Shown: positions 10,960 to 22,460, numbered from the stretch's first letter. The stretch: DNA of 64,000 nt from Hemicordylus capensis (GCF_027244095.1 NC_069669.1:8582501-8646500), one strand, 5' to 3'. A program made the numbers and translations. Notes: generated from the sequence alone by a model not told the origin.

Positions 10960-11075
10960 AATGCTTTATTAATCTTCTGTAATTTGCTCCTTTTAACATT
11001 GTAAACCTCATTGGGTGCCTTTGTCAAGGCAGAAAGGCGGTATCAAAGTGTCGCAAATAATAATAAATAATAAAC

Positions 11076-11109
<34 letters not shown>

Positions 11110-11110
11110 C
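10960..11110 (+). mobile_element. LINE 3' tail and (ATT)n
   Basis: attgtaaacctcattgggtg ... aaggcggtatcaaa is an L2-like 3' end running into (TTA)n at 11076-11107. Confidence 0.6.
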
Positions 11111-11264
11111 AATTATTATCAGCCGTCGAGCATCATGCAGCAGGGCTGAAGACGTGCCGCCCTGTTGTTGGCCAGGCTGCGTCTCCCCAGGGCATTCCCA
11201 GTGTGCCTGCTGGAACTGCCCGCAAGAAGCACAGCTGTGCTCGGCCACCCGTCTCGGGACTTAC

Positions 11265-11373
11265 CAGGACCTCGGCGGCCCACACCACCTGGCCGATCCC
11301 CTGGAGGGAGCAGTTTGTCATCCGGAGTGCCACACACTCAGGGTTGCTATTGTGAGCAGTGGCAGATGGAGCT
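11265..11373 (-). CDS. Candidate orphan exon, unknown gene
   Basis: On the minus strand a pyrimidine-rich acceptor (cctctgtgcattcag) is followed by 109 open bases and a strong donor gtaagt. The peptide is about APSATAHNSNPECVALRMTN then CSLQGIGQVVWAAEVL. I do not recognise it and cannot find partner exons, so this could be chance. Confidence 0.2.
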
Positions 11374-12421
11374 CTGAATGCACAGAGGAGGAGGCTCTGA
11401 CAGACTCGGCAGTAAAAAAAAGAAGAAAATCCCATTTGTATGCAGAAGGCTCCTCTACTGGGTCACAGCAACTGTGAGCTCCTTTTAGATAGTCCATGCC
11501 GTCATAGCCCGATGTAAATAGCGGTCCTGTGCTGCATTTCAATAGAGAAACCTGGAGGTGGCATTTCCACCCTCCTGAGCTAGTTAGCTGGCACTCAGGG
11601 TGGAGCGAGATGCTTCAAGCAACACAACTCTCCCCATGCTCCTCTCAGGCGGGGAAAAGTACGGAAAATATTCGTTCATGGAATCCACAAGTCCCATCCC
11701 AACCTCTGCAAAACCGTGCTCCCCACAACCTGCTAAAAACAGACGCTTCCACCCTGAAAGGTGCTCTATAGGGCCGGGCTCCCTCTGACCCTCCTGTAAG
11801 CTGAGCTGTGCCACCAACCCTGTTCCTTCCTCCTTCCCTCCACGCAAGCTCCGTTGGGACACAATTCGTGATGTGCCAGCATCACACTGCAGGGCAGTTC
11901 CTGTGCCCGTCGCTTGGGCAGGAGAGATGCACCCTACCCAAGTCCGGGAGCTGTGCGCGCCCTCCTGGCTTGTGCTTGTGTGTGAGTGTCAAGCAAGAGG
12001 GGAGGTGGGGAGCTTGACCGCTTGCGAAGCGCCAGCTGGGCAGGGTGGCTTCTCCTCCTGAAGCTGGGGACAGGCTCTGGGGAGGGCTCGTGTTTCCTAG
12101 GTGGGGCTCAGGCACTAGAAGGGGCTCAGCAGCAAAAATCTAGAAATCTCTGATCATGCTGCTGTCTCTTCTCCCAGAACTAGCCAGGCTCAAGTTGAAT
12201 GCAGTAGGTCATTAACGTCCACCCACAGATTTGCCCTCAGGGCCAGGCCAGCACTAGGGTTTGGGGTGCCCCAGGAAACATCCGCCAATGGTTTTGGCAC
12301 CCCCCCACCCCCCACCTCCAGGGAGACGTGCAGAGCCCAACCCCTCTCCCCCCAGCCCATAACAGCTTCAACCGGAGCCATGTAGGCTGCTCATTTGCAA
12401 AGTCGGATGACCAGCAAATGT
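11374..12421. other. GC-richer intergenic DNA, no gene named
   Basis: About 1 kb with several overlapping open frames of 60-90 codons. None has a recognisable motif or convincing splice signals on both sides. Confidence 0.4.
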
Positions 12422-12728
12422 CATAGGAACATAGGAAGCTGCCATATACTGAGTCAGACCATTGGTCCATCTAGCTCAGGATTGTCTACACAGGTTGGCA
12501 GCGGCTTCTCCAGGGTTTCAGGCAGGAATCTCTCTCAGCCCTATCTCGGAGATGCTACCAGGGAGGGAACTTGGAACCTTCTGATGCTCTTCCCAGAGCG
12601 GCTTCATCCCTTGAGGGGAATTTCTTCCAATGCTCATGCATTTAGTTTCCCATCCAAATGCAAACCAAAGTAGACTACACTCAGCAAAGTGGGCAATTCA
12701 TGCTTGCTACCACAAGACCAGCTCTCCT
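12422..12728 (-). mobile_element. Composite 5S/tRNA SINE
   Basis: Complete copy from aggaacataggaagctgcc to accagctctcctcc; the 5S part is read in complement. Confidence 0.88.
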
Positions 12729-14139
12729 CCTGCAAGCAGCCAGCCTGCACTGCTGTGAGGATACAGCGGGTTTGCATTCCCAAGCTGTTACGGGAGCGAA
12801 ATTCTAACACTTCGGAGATGAAAAGCTGCTGCTAATTTGGAAAGCCAGTCTGAGATAATCTTTTTTGGGAAATGACTGCCGAGGCAGGAAATTCATATTC
12901 AAGATTGGGAGCGCAGTTTATGAGACTAGCGGTTTCTTGGGGGCTGATTTGCCTTGAGCCGAAGAGACTGTGCATTTGTGGGGTGCGTGTGTGCAGAATG
13001 TGCAGGCCCTCTGGGGAGTAAGGTGCAGGATTCCACCTTACAGTCTTACACCACCATTTCAGGGGTGCGAATCAAGAGAAAGCAGAAGAAGAATTGGCAG
13101 TGTTATGTTCTGGCACTGTTTATGCTCCCCCCAAGAACTGGTGTCCTGGGTGACCGCCTATGTCTGCCTAGTGGACTGGGCTTCCTGCCCTCACATGTCA
13201 GGAGGATGACACTTATTGCCAGGAAAGGAGGAGGGAGAAGCAGGGGATCTGCTAAAATATAAACGTCCTTCAAAGCCAGCATGGTGTGGTATGTGTGGAC
13301 CCAGTAGCTGGTGGGTCCTCCTTCGCTCACTTTTTCATGCAGATCCTTTCAGATTCTGCAGTGGGAAAGGAAAAGCCGTGCATTTCAGAGAGAGGAGAGA
13401 GAGAGCGCCGATTAGCACATAGATCAAGGAGTCTGCGGAAAAAATGAGTATGCGACCCAGAGGAAAATGAAAACAGGAAAGCTCTCGAGAGCTCTTCCCG
13501 ATACTTTTGCGGTTTTCTGAAACATCTGTTATAATTCACCAGCAAAGCTGACAGCCTGGCAGCCCCACTGGGGTCTCTGAAGATTTGCTGATTTTTCCGC
13601 CTCTATAAAATTCCCACAGAATCAGACAGACTACCAGAGCAGCTCTGTTGCAGCTGTAGCAGAAAAGGATGCCATGTAGTCATGAAGCCCGAGAGATAGG
13701 CTTCTGCACAGGTTCTGCATCCCAGGAAGAAGCAATTCATCGAGGATCATATATATTAGCAGATTAGTGTGACACCTGACCTCAAAGCCGAGATCCATTG
13801 GTGCATCTGGAAGGAGGACCTCTCTCTTGGCTCTCGGAGCCCGACACATCCTAACAGATGAGGGCTTAATGGCTGTCAGCTGCGGCAGCATTTTTGCAGT
13901 CCCGTCGGAATGGTGTATTTATTTATGTGCTTGTCAGGTTAACAAAGACTCTCCTTGGGGATCTGTAAATAATCTGGTGCATAAACAGACATTTGAGCCT
14001 TGAGCACCCCTGGTTTTGCAAACATGAAGCCGGTCTGCATTGTGTAAGCAAAAAAACTGCGTGGCCCGAGTGGGGATCCTTTCTCTTCTAGAGCATCTGG
14101 TCAAGAGGGGCACTTTGAATCGTTTCCTCTTCCTCTTAA
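12729..14139. other. Unique-looking intergenic DNA, 1.4 kb
   Basis: I see no repeat of any family found elsewhere in the window and no gene. It is the longest repeat-free stretch left of TEDC2. Confidence 0.5.
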
Positions 14140-14445
14140 TAGGGGCATAGGAAGCTGCCATATACTGAGTCAGACCATTGATCCATCTAGCCCAGTATTG
14201 TCTTCACAGACTGGCAGAGGCTTCTCCAAGGTTGAAGGCAGGAGTTTCTCTCAGCCCTGTTTTGGAGATGCTGCCAGGGAGGGAACTTGGAACCTTCTGC
14301 TCTTCCCAGAGTGGCTCCATCCCCTGAGGGGAGTATCTTACAGTGCTCACATGTGGTCTCCCATTCAAATGCAGCCAGGGTGGACCCTGCTTTGCTAAGG
14401 GGACAAGTCATGCTTGCTACTACAAGACCAGCTCTCCTCTCCTTC
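14140..14445 (-). mobile_element. Composite 5S/tRNA SINE
   Basis: Complete; ggcataggaagctgccatat to gaccagctctcctctcct. It lies against the minisatellite region. Confidence 0.87.
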
Positions 14446-14584
14446 CTCCTCTTCCTCTTCTGAACAAGAAGTTCTCCAAGCGGCAAAGGTGTAGGAAGGT
14501 GGCCCCGGGACTGGATCTGAGGGTGGGCACTACACACACCCCCACTGCCACCACCAGGCACCACACCTCTCCCCTTCTGTTGCC

Positions 14585-14862
14585 ATGTGTGCCTGCCACT
14601 ACACTGCACTCCATTGCCTGCCACTGCATTGCCCTCCATTGCCTGCCACTGCATTGCCCTCCATTGCCTGCCACTACATTGTCCTCCATTGCCTGCCACT
14701 ACATTGCCCTCCATTGCCTGCCACTACATTGCACCCCATTGCCTGCCATTACATTGCCCTCCATTGCCTGCCACTACCTTGCACCCCATTGCCTGCCATT
14801 ACATTGCCCTCCATTGCCTGCCACTACCTTGCATCCCATTGCCTGCCACTACCTTGCACTAT
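14585..14862. repeat. 25-bp minisatellite, about 11 units
   Basis: The unit is gcctgccactacattgccct plus ccatt. Because 25 is not a multiple of 3 and the unit has no stop in any phase, all three plus frames stay open and show the same 25-residue repeat (CHYIALHCLPLHCPPLPATT...). These frames are not genes. Confidence 0.95.
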
Positions 14863-15059
14863 GCTGCACCTGCCATGCTCCGTCCACCCACACCAGCACG
14901 ATAGAGGGGGCGCTGCCGGCACTGGGCATGGACATGCGGTGGTCCAGCTGGCAAGCACTTTCTTGGCCGGCCCAGCTGGTGCTTCTTTCCTTTCCCTTGG
15001 GATGGCTGCACTTGGCTGCTGAGAAGGAGGGCAGGCATGGTGGCTGGTGGGGGCAAAAA

Positions 15060-15165
15060 GGGCTTTTTATATGTGTTTTAATTGTTTTATGTTAACCGCC
15101 CGGAGACAAAAGTTTGGGTGGTATAGAATTTTAATTAATAAATAATAAATAAATATGTCTATCAC
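15060..15165 (+). mobile_element. L2-type 3' tail
   Basis: Reads gttaaccgcccggagacaaa then gtttgggtggtatagaattt, ending in AT-rich repeats. Confidence 0.6.
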
Positions 15166-15195
15166 ACTGCATATCAATGGCAGTGGGTGCACCCA

Positions 15196-15306
15196 CTAGA
15201 CCAGGGCTGGTTAACTTCTGCCCTCCTACAGATGTTGGCCTACAACTCCCATAATCCCAGGCTATTGGCCACGGTGGCTGGGGATTATGGGAGCTGTAGT
15301 CCAAAA
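15196..15306. mobile_element. hAT-like foldback MITE
   Basis: Arms tgttggcctacaactcccat and attatgggagctgtagtcca are inverted. The outer right end is diverged and no clean TSD is visible. Confidence 0.65.
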
Positions 15307-15368
15307 ATGCCCACTTTGCTAACTCTGAAGTATGAGAAAAGTGCTTTTGCTCTCTTGAGCTTTTAATG

Positions 15369-15412
15369 GATGATGACAAACAAACAAACAAACAAACAAA
15401 CAAACAAACAAA
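15369..15412. repeat. (CAAA)n microsatellite
   Basis: About 11 units of caaa. It causes the CLFV-repeat frame on the minus strand. Confidence 0.95.
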
Positions 15413-15827
15413 CCACATCTCCTATAATTACCTCCCACATTAAAATCAGCCAATAATTTCTGGCCATTAACAAGTGATCAACATTTTAAAGAGAGAGAGA
15501 GAGAGCAAGCGAGCGAGAGAGAGAGCAACAGTTTATCTTATCATATTACAGAAGATGATTCAGACACAAGGATGATTGTATTGCCATATGAATTCTTTGT
15601 GAGTGATTATGAATAAACGCCGCTGATATTTATAACTTCCACGGCCTAGTTATAGGTAATCCACTCATACTATTTGAATATAATATTTGGATTTAATTAA
15701 AGCTATTATGTAATGTGATATAGATGTTCAACATTTGCTCTGAGCTGCAGCGGAACCATTTCGACTTTTCACAAGCGAATAGTGCTACCACAATCTTCTT
15801 TCAAGATGTTGCTTTCTTTGCTGCTGG
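15413..15827. other. AT-rich intergenic DNA with (GA)n
   Basis: An imperfect GA tract lies at 15490-15527. Otherwise I see nothing supportable. Confidence 0.5.
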
Positions 15828-16203
15828 TAGAGATGTGCACAAAGCGTTTGGGCAGGGGCGAGACTTTTAAGGATGAGTAAAGCAGGTCTTTAAAGCCTGT
15901 CCCTCCACCACACACCACACACCACCCACCACTGTTCCTGCTGCAGCCCTGCAACATTCAGAAGTCTGTGCACAGCTGCTGCGCTGACCCAGAAGCCTGT
16001 GCTGAGCCGGCATGCTTGGCGACCATGTGTGTCCCGGCAGCAGGAAAAATTGTGGGGTAGCAGAGAAGCAGGTTTTAAGGACCTGCTTTACTCGTCCTTA
16101 AAGGTCCTGCTCCCCACCCCACCAAAACGATTTAGCGGGCCGTGCCAAAGCCATTCAGTGCATCCCTACTGAACGCACCAAATCATTTTTTGCACTTCTC
16201 TAT
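15828..16203. mobile_element. MITE with TIRs and TA flanks, about 375 bp
   Basis: Ends tagagatgtgcacaaagcgt / ttttttgcacttctcta are inverted. Inner blocks gatgagtaaagcaggtcttt and aggacctgctttactcgtcc are also inverted. The TA at both ends suggests a Tc1/mariner-type non-autonomous element. Confidence 0.65.
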
Positions 16204-16204
16204 C

Positions 16205-16490
16205 ATAGAACAAATCCAGAATTTTCACTCGAGGCACAAATGACCAGGCTCAAACTATCATACTTCGGACACATGATGTGAAGACCGAGCTCCCTGGAGA
16301 AGTCCATAATGCTGGGGAAAGTTGAAGGCAAGAGAAGACGAGGATGACCAGCAGCAAGGTGGATGGATTCAATCACGACAGCAATGAAGGCACCACTGAG
16401 AGACCTTCAAGGCCAAGTTGAAGACAGGTCATCCTGGAGAGAATCTATCTATGTGGTTGCGCGAAGAGTCAACACCGACCTGTCAATCAA
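16205..16490 (+). mobile_element. Bov-B LINE 3' fragment
   Basis: Second copy of the 5060-5340 sequence (catacttcggacacatgatg, aagagtcaacaccgacctgt), ending in caatcaatcaatca. It has frame breaks, unlike 4905-5350. Confidence 0.88.
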
Positions 16491-16707
16491 TCAATCAGGG
16501 AAGAAGTAGAGGTTCAAAGAAGAAAAATCTATAGTGTTTGTGTGTGTATAGGGGAGAAATAGCAGCCTGTTCAAATCTTCACATTAACGGAGAGCAGAAG
16601 GAGAGGTTAGACAGCAGAAGCAGAAGGTGAAGCAGAAGAAGCATTAGGTCAGACAGCAGAAGGAGAGAAGCAGCGGGGACCAGAATTCACAAAGGATACT
16701 ACATCCC

Positions 16708-16711
16708 TGCG

Positions 16712-16741
<30 letters not shown>
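16708..16741. repeat. (GC)n(AC)n microsatellite
   Basis: gcgcgcgcgc followed by (ac)n. Confidence 0.95.
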
Positions 16742-16743
<2 letters not shown>

Positions 16744-17282
16744 TATAACACAAAGTTTCTCTGTGATGTGTGGAGGGGTTCTTTCCAAACTCGCACTTTG
16801 TGGCAGATTGATGCAATTCTGTGGAGGGAGTCCAGAAGGGGAGCGGGAGGGAGAGGGAGAAATTCCTGAGTTAAAGGCAAGATGTAACCTGCGCCTTTTG
16901 TGTCTGAGCTGATTCCATCGGCTGCATTCTTCTTCACGACAGAGAGAAAGCAATGATTTCTACTTTAAACTTCCCTGCCTCTTAAATGATCTGGCTGAAG
17001 GCAGTCACAAAGGCAAGTTTATTATAAGAATCAGCAAATCGTTGGGTCTGATTCAGTTAAGCGTTCTGTTGTTTGATCTGGCTGCTTGGCAACTTGTTAT
17101 GCCGGTCTTCCGTAACCAGCTGTCAAACTAACAACAACAACAAAAAAGCTCTCCCACCTCCTCCTCTGTGACATGACTGGTTGGAGGGGAAAACCAGAGC
17201 AAGCATTGGGAACGCACAAAGGAGAAAGATTGCAGGGAGTGCGGGGAGGAGCCCACGGCTATGTGAACTGTCCATCTAATCT
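16742..17282. other. No gene seen
   Basis: About 540 bp, AT-moderate, with nothing I can support. Confidence 0.5.
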
Positions 17283-17395
17283 GTCGAATCAAACCACCTC
17301 GAATCAGCTGTGATTCAGTACATCAGTACATTCGAATCAGTACGTTCGCTCCTTGGATACTCCAAGGCGTAAAGCTATGTGTGAATAACTCCCAG
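17283..17395 (-). mobile_element. End of a gggagttattcacac-type repeat
   Basis: On the minus strand it starts gggagttattcacacatagc, like 2717 and 6290. The interior holds repeated gaatcagta motifs. Confidence 0.4.
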
Positions 17396-17929
17396 AAGGA
17401 TTTTTTTCCAGCATCTTCCTAGAATTACTTGACTGGCCACTGTAGGAAATAGGACAATGTCTGGTCCAATGGGACTTTTCTTAGATTTGTATAGTATTGC
17501 ATGTTCAGAAATAGTATCAGGCCTTTCTTGGGTTACAAGTGTGACTCATCTCCTTCCCAAATCCTCCACACAAAGAGCTCACCTATGCAGGTGTCTCCTA
17601 GCTAGCTCACACCATGCCTAGAGATGCCAATATGTTTGGGATGAGCAGATGTGTGGCATGCAGGCAGCTGTTGACGACACCTTCATTTTCCGGCAGTCTT
17701 CCACAGAGAAGATTTATGATGATCTAAGGCATTCTGATTACTACAAATTTTCTTTCATGTTGCAAGGCAGAACCAGCAGGTATGCCCAAGAGTTGGCTTT
17801 GATTTTTGATAAAGGCTTAATAAACCAAGATTACTAGTTCAAGGGTGCCAGGAGCCAGCTCTGTGATCTGTGACAAATTGTGGAGTGACTCTGTGGAATC
17901 AGGGGCAGAACCAGACTGTGAAAGAACAA
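17396..17929. other. No gene seen
   Basis: A 62-codon plus frame (17649-17837, MCGMQAAVDDTFIF...) ends just before LINE sequence. I do not recognise it. Confidence 0.4.
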
Positions 17930-18070
17930 GTCTTCTATGCACAGGCGTTATCTTGGATTCCTCCCTCTTTTTAAACCCCCATATTCAGTCCATCTCAAAG
18001 TCTGGTCACTTCTTCCTTCACAAAATTGCAAAAATATGGCCTTTCCTCTCTAACCTCCTCTGTGGTAATT
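17930..18070 (+). mobile_element. L2-type LINE RT fragment
   Basis: Reads TGVILDSSLFLNPHIQSISK then SGHFFLHKIAKIWPFLSNL, the region after the RT catalytic core of L2-group LINEs. Confidence 0.8.
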
Positions 18071-18372
18071 CTGCATCGTAGCTGCATCTTCCCTCTTCAC
18101 CGCTCTCATTTAAAAAAACAACTTTATTTTGGGATTTTTACTATACAAAATAACCCAGCCATCAAACAAACAAAAGCAGTCATTGTCATCATTGAGTATA
18201 TCAAGTGATATAAGTTAGCAGAAAGCTTTGCATATTTATGAGATTTGGCCAAGGTTTTGGATTACATTGCTACATTTAAAATAACATGCACCAGACCAAA
18301 CCACTTAAAATCCATTCTCTGTTAATCTCTGTGACTTTTCCCTTTCTGGTCTTCTTGGTCCCCTCTGCATTC

Positions 18373-18655
18373 TGCTGACCCCTGCTGCTAACTAAGCAAA
18401 GGGTGCCTTTTATAGTGGTGACTCTTATATTTAGCAGGGAGAAAGCAACTGGCCCTATCTATCCCCAACACAGCATCCCTCCAGAGACTCGTTGCTGGTG
18501 TCTGTCTACCTTCTGTTTCATTTTAGATTGTTAGCCCTTTGGGGACAGGGAACCATTTTATTTCTTTTTCGATGTAAAGTGCCTTGATAACCATTTTTTT
18601 GTGTTTGTTTAAAAGCAGGATATAGATATTCATAATAATAATAATAATCAGGCAG
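18373..18655 (+). mobile_element. L2-tailed non-autonomous repeat (gcaaagaggcacc family)
   Basis: ctgctaactaagcaaagggt ... gattgttagccctttgggga, ending in (AAT)n. Confidence 0.72.
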
Positions 18656-18785
18656 AGGGCTTAAGAGAGAAGTGGGTTTTCTCTCATTTGCAGAGGGATA
18701 TGGAGATGGTAAGGAACAGGGGGAGTCCTCCTGTTCAGAAAGGATTCCTCAGAAAGGATTCTTAGCTTCTCAGACTGAGCTGCTC

Positions 18786-19040
18786 AGACCTGCTAACTGA
18801 GCAAAGAGATACCTTTTAAAGTCGTGACTCTCTTATATTTAGCAGCGGGAGAGCAACTGGCCCTCTCCAACCCAACACAGCATTCTCTCCAGTGGCTGTA
18901 TCTGTTGCTGGTATCTGTTTCTTTTTAGATTGTGAGCCCTTTGGGGACAGGGGACCATCTTATTGATGCGTGATTTGTTTTTCTACGTAAACTGCTTTAA
19001 GAACTTTGGTTGAAGAGCAGTATATAACTATTCATTGTAG
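18786..19040 (+). mobile_element. L2-tailed non-autonomous repeat, second copy
   Basis: ctgctaactgagcaaagaga ... gattgtgagccctttgggga; runs into a GGA microsatellite. Confidence 0.74.
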
Positions 19041-19141
19041 AGGAAGAGGAAGGAGGAAGAGGGAGGAGGAGGAGAAGAAGGAGGAGGAGGAGGTGGAGGA
19101 GGAGGAGGAGGAGGCGGAGGAGGAGGAGGAGGAGGAGAAGA
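19041..19141. repeat. (GGA)n/(GAAGGA)n microsatellite
   Basis: About 100 bp of purine triplets. They explain the poly-Pro, poly-Ser and poly-Leu minus-strand frames. Confidence 0.95.
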
Positions 19142-19336
19142 AATGGCAGTGGAAAAGAGATTTCTGGTGAACAGATCTGTGTGAGGCTGGGTGTCCTGCT
19201 TGCCAGAACGCTGGCAGCACTTGCCACTGGCAAGCTGGCAAGTGGATTTGTAGATGCCTGATAATAATACCGTCATTCTTGTATCTTGACATCATGATCC
19301 CATGATGCCCTTTTGGAATCCCTTCACTGGCTCCCT

Positions 19337-19660
19337 GGTGCTTTCCAGGTTAGCCACTCAACAGTAGCAAAATGCTTCCGTTCAGGCAAATCACATTCAA
19401 AATGTAAATAGCAAAGCACCCAGCAGGGGGAGCTGTCTCACGAAAACTAACCACCCAAAAAAAACAGCAACCTTTTTATGCCGGACATACAACGGTCTAT
19501 CAATAAATCACAGCGATTAAATTCGAAACAAGGTATTGGAAATATGAACGGCCCCCTGCTGTCAATAGAGGGACTGCGGTGTCACAACACAGGACGTGCG
19601 GAAGCACACTTTAGAGATGCATCGTGACCCCATTGCAGAGTCTAATCTGGAAAGCGCCCC
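19337..19660. mobile_element. DNA transposon-like repeat with TIRs, 324 bp
   Basis: The left end ggtgctttccaggttagcc and right end taatctggaaagcgcccc are inverted repeats. Homologues lie at 46194-46499 and 53422-53604. It is non-coding. I see no clean TSD. Confidence 0.65.
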
Positions 19661-20207
19661 GACTGCCCCAAGATCCTGCACAATCCTTATATCCTTACCT
19701 TCCAAATGTGTCCCTTTTTTTCTTCTTCTTTGGCTGGCTTTCCCTGAAGACCAGGCTCACTTATCATTCACTGGCATACCTGTATTTAGAATGAATTTTA
19801 GAAAAAGCTACTGGGACTTGTGAGGTTTTTAAAAAAGAAAAAAAAAGATCAAACGAATTGCAAGAGAAGGCATTTACTCCCAAGGAAATTGGCCCCTTGT
19901 GGATGTTGTTTCTCCAAAACACAATCCATTTGCTTATCGGCTAAATGCACTGGTTTGGAAGGAAGTTCCATTGTAATCAATGGAATTTGCTTCTAAATAA
20001 GTGTACCTACTTTTTTGGAGGAAAATGCTGAACTGTCTAGCAGTCTTATCCTATGGTCTGCTGTGCAAGAAATAAAACTGAGATAGAAGAAAGTGCAAGA
20101 AAGTGCTTCCATCTGGGCGGTTTCACAATTCACAGTGCCTTGCATCCTGACTAAATGGCGCCTGTGTGTAGTCTTACTGAAATCAAGTCGTCCATTAGAT
20201 GAATGGG
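19661..20207. other. No gene seen
   Basis: About 550 bp; a (GAAGAA)-rich tract on the minus strand at 19720. Nothing else. Confidence 0.5.
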
Positions 20208-20372
20208 AGGAGAGCTGGTCTTGTGGTAGCAAGCATGAATGGTCCCCTTTGCTAAGCAGGGTCCACCCTGGCTTGCATTTGAATGGGAGACTCCGTGTGT
20301 GAGCACAGGAAGAGATTTCCCTTAGGGGATGGGGCCTCTCTGGGAAGAGCACCTGCTCGCTTGCATCTTCCA
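20208..20372 (+). mobile_element. Composite 5S/tRNA SINE, 3'-truncated
   Basis: The 5S part is present (TTTGCTAAGCAGGGTCC, TTGAATGGGAGACTC); the body is lost after the degenerate A box. Confidence 0.82.
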
Positions 20373-20945
20373 GCTTCAGAGGCTCTTGCACCACACCCCG
20401 ACTACTGTTGAGACCCCTCCCCGCTCCGGAGTGGCTGGTGCGTCCAGACACAGAATCTTCTTCCATTTTTTAACATGGTGAGCATGGTGGCCCCCTGCTC
20501 TGGCCCCACTTGGCAGTGGCCTGTATGCAGAGCACAGGTTTGTTCAATGAGAGACCCACCCCTGCTGGATTTCAGGCCAGGAAGCATTGATACTGACCAT
20601 AGAAGATGTTGCATTTAAAACAGCGGGATTTTTAGAGCTCATATACTTTTCAGGGTCCCTGCCTGTGCCTGATAATTCTTTTCTTAACCAAACAGGCAAG
20701 GAAGGCATCTGTATCTTGCCATGTTTATGCTATTTCTGTCTGCTTCCTCTCTATAATAAGCCACTTTTATTTAATCAGAGTTCTGTCTGCCAGGTATCAA
20801 TATTGCTCCTACGTTTTATGAAAATGTCTGGCTGAGATTGCATGGTGACATGCTTTTCTGAAAAAGGGTTCATGCCCAGATTAGCAAGGGAATTTAGAAC
20901 CATGGCTGGGGGGGCAGAAATCTGAGTATTTCTAATGGTAACGGA
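20373..20945. other. No gene seen
   Basis: About 570 bp; no repeat family recognised. Confidence 0.5.
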
Positions 20946-21322
20946 AGCAGGCACGTTGCCACTTTTTCAATTCCTGTAGCCATAAGCAAAACCTCAAGTT
21001 GATATTATACATAACACCCACTGGCAAGAGAAGATCTCCTACTAAAAGGCGATACCTTTTACAAAACTCTTAACTATGATAGCATTTGAAACATGCAAAA
21101 CACATCGGTAACAGAATCAGAATTTTTTGACTTCTGATTCTGTTACCAATGTATTTGTACATTTCAGACATGAATCATAATCTATAATCTATAATATTTA
21201 AGAGTTTTGTAAAAAAAAATATGGCCTTATAGTAGGAGATGTTGTCTTGCCAGTGGGTATTATGTAGAATATCAACTTGAAGTTTTGCTTGTGGCTACAG
21301 TAATTGAAAAAAATAGTAACAT
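20946..21322. repeat. Large palindrome, arms about 180 bp, centre near 21125
   Basis: The left arm (gcaggcacgttgccac ... ggtaacagaatcagaa) and right arm (ttctgattctgttacc ... gtaacatgcctacag) are diverged inverted copies with an 8-9 bp loop (ttttttgac). Confidence 0.85.
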
Positions 21323-22460
21323 GCCTACAGACACTTCCCTGACAGAAGCCAAAATATCTTCAGATAATTTACTCAGGAATAATTCTGCTGAAATCCATCA
21401 AAGCCATTTTCTTCCCAGTTTTGGTTTCAAAGATCAAGAACCCAGAGAATCATATTTGGAGGAAAAATGCTCTGAGTCTGACAGGGCTCGCATTGCATTG
21501 GATCCGATTATCAGTTTGAGATGATGCACAGCCCTGTTTCAGATGGGTAGCCTACGGTTGCCAGTTCCTCAGGACTGGCCTAGAGTCCCCTGGAATCAGT
21601 ATCAATCTCTTGAAAGCAATCCCGAGATTTTTATGGCTTGCTCTTGTGCAAAATATTGGAATCAAATATTGGGAGGAAAAAACCCATCAGAAATTGCTGC
21701 AGTCAGTGTCTGTTCTGGCTGCAGATCTCTATGGTTGTGGTGTCAGAAGGCAGGCAGGGTGGTGTCTGACTGGGTTGAAGAAGCACATGAATTCTGACGA
21801 CCAGGGAATCAATCAAGGCAGGAGTTCGAAGATGGGTAGAAAAGCTGGGTTATCCTGGGCTGGAGGGAACTGCATGGGTTCTGATGATCATACAAATCAG
21901 GGTAGCTGGCCTCCCATCCTAACCCAATTTTAATGGGCCATGTAAACCATTTAAAAAGTATCACAGTAGCCTGCGAGACAAGGTTTTTTTTAAAAAGCAG
22001 TTGAATGTTTATGTGTTTCAAATGGCATCTAATGTTGCCACTGCAAAATATATCTCTGATTGTTCCCGAAAATAAGTAGTTCCAAATACTGTTTTCATGC
22101 TCCCGGTCTCCAGATAGTTCCCACTCTGATTACATTACACATGCTGCAATATTATAGAGGAATCATGAATCAATGTTGTCTCATAATATTGCCTGGTTGT
22201 CATTTTAAGTGTGCCTTTTAGGATTTATGCTAAGCGACAGCAACCTGAATTTTATCAATGAGTGGCAGGAAGAAATAAGAACTGTTGCCATGGTCTCTGG
22301 GTTGCTTAGCATCCAGATTTGCAGCTCTGGGTTCTTGATCTTTTGCAACCAAAATTTGGAAGAAAATGGCTTTGATGGACTTCAGTAGAACTACTGGTGA
22401 GTATATTATCTGAAGATGTTTTGGCTTCTGTCAGACAAGTGTCTGCAGACATCATTGGAG
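21317..22460. repeat. Second inverted repeat, arms ~130 bp, ~890 bp apart
   Basis: 21317-21447 (ctgacagaagccaaaatatc ... agatcaagaacccagag) matches 22327-22457 in complement (gggttcttgatcttttgcaa ... ttttggcttctgtcag) at roughly 85 percent. It adjoins the palindrome, so the two may form one DNA transposon copy. There is no transposase frame. Confidence 0.75.

Noticed and set aside
14343-15095. Long plus-strand frames of 105-250 codons
   Set aside because: They are read-through of the 25-bp minisatellite plus an adjoining SINE, with no gene features.
19028-19295. Poly-Pro, poly-Ser and poly-Leu proteins on the minus strand
   Set aside because: Translation of a GGA microsatellite.
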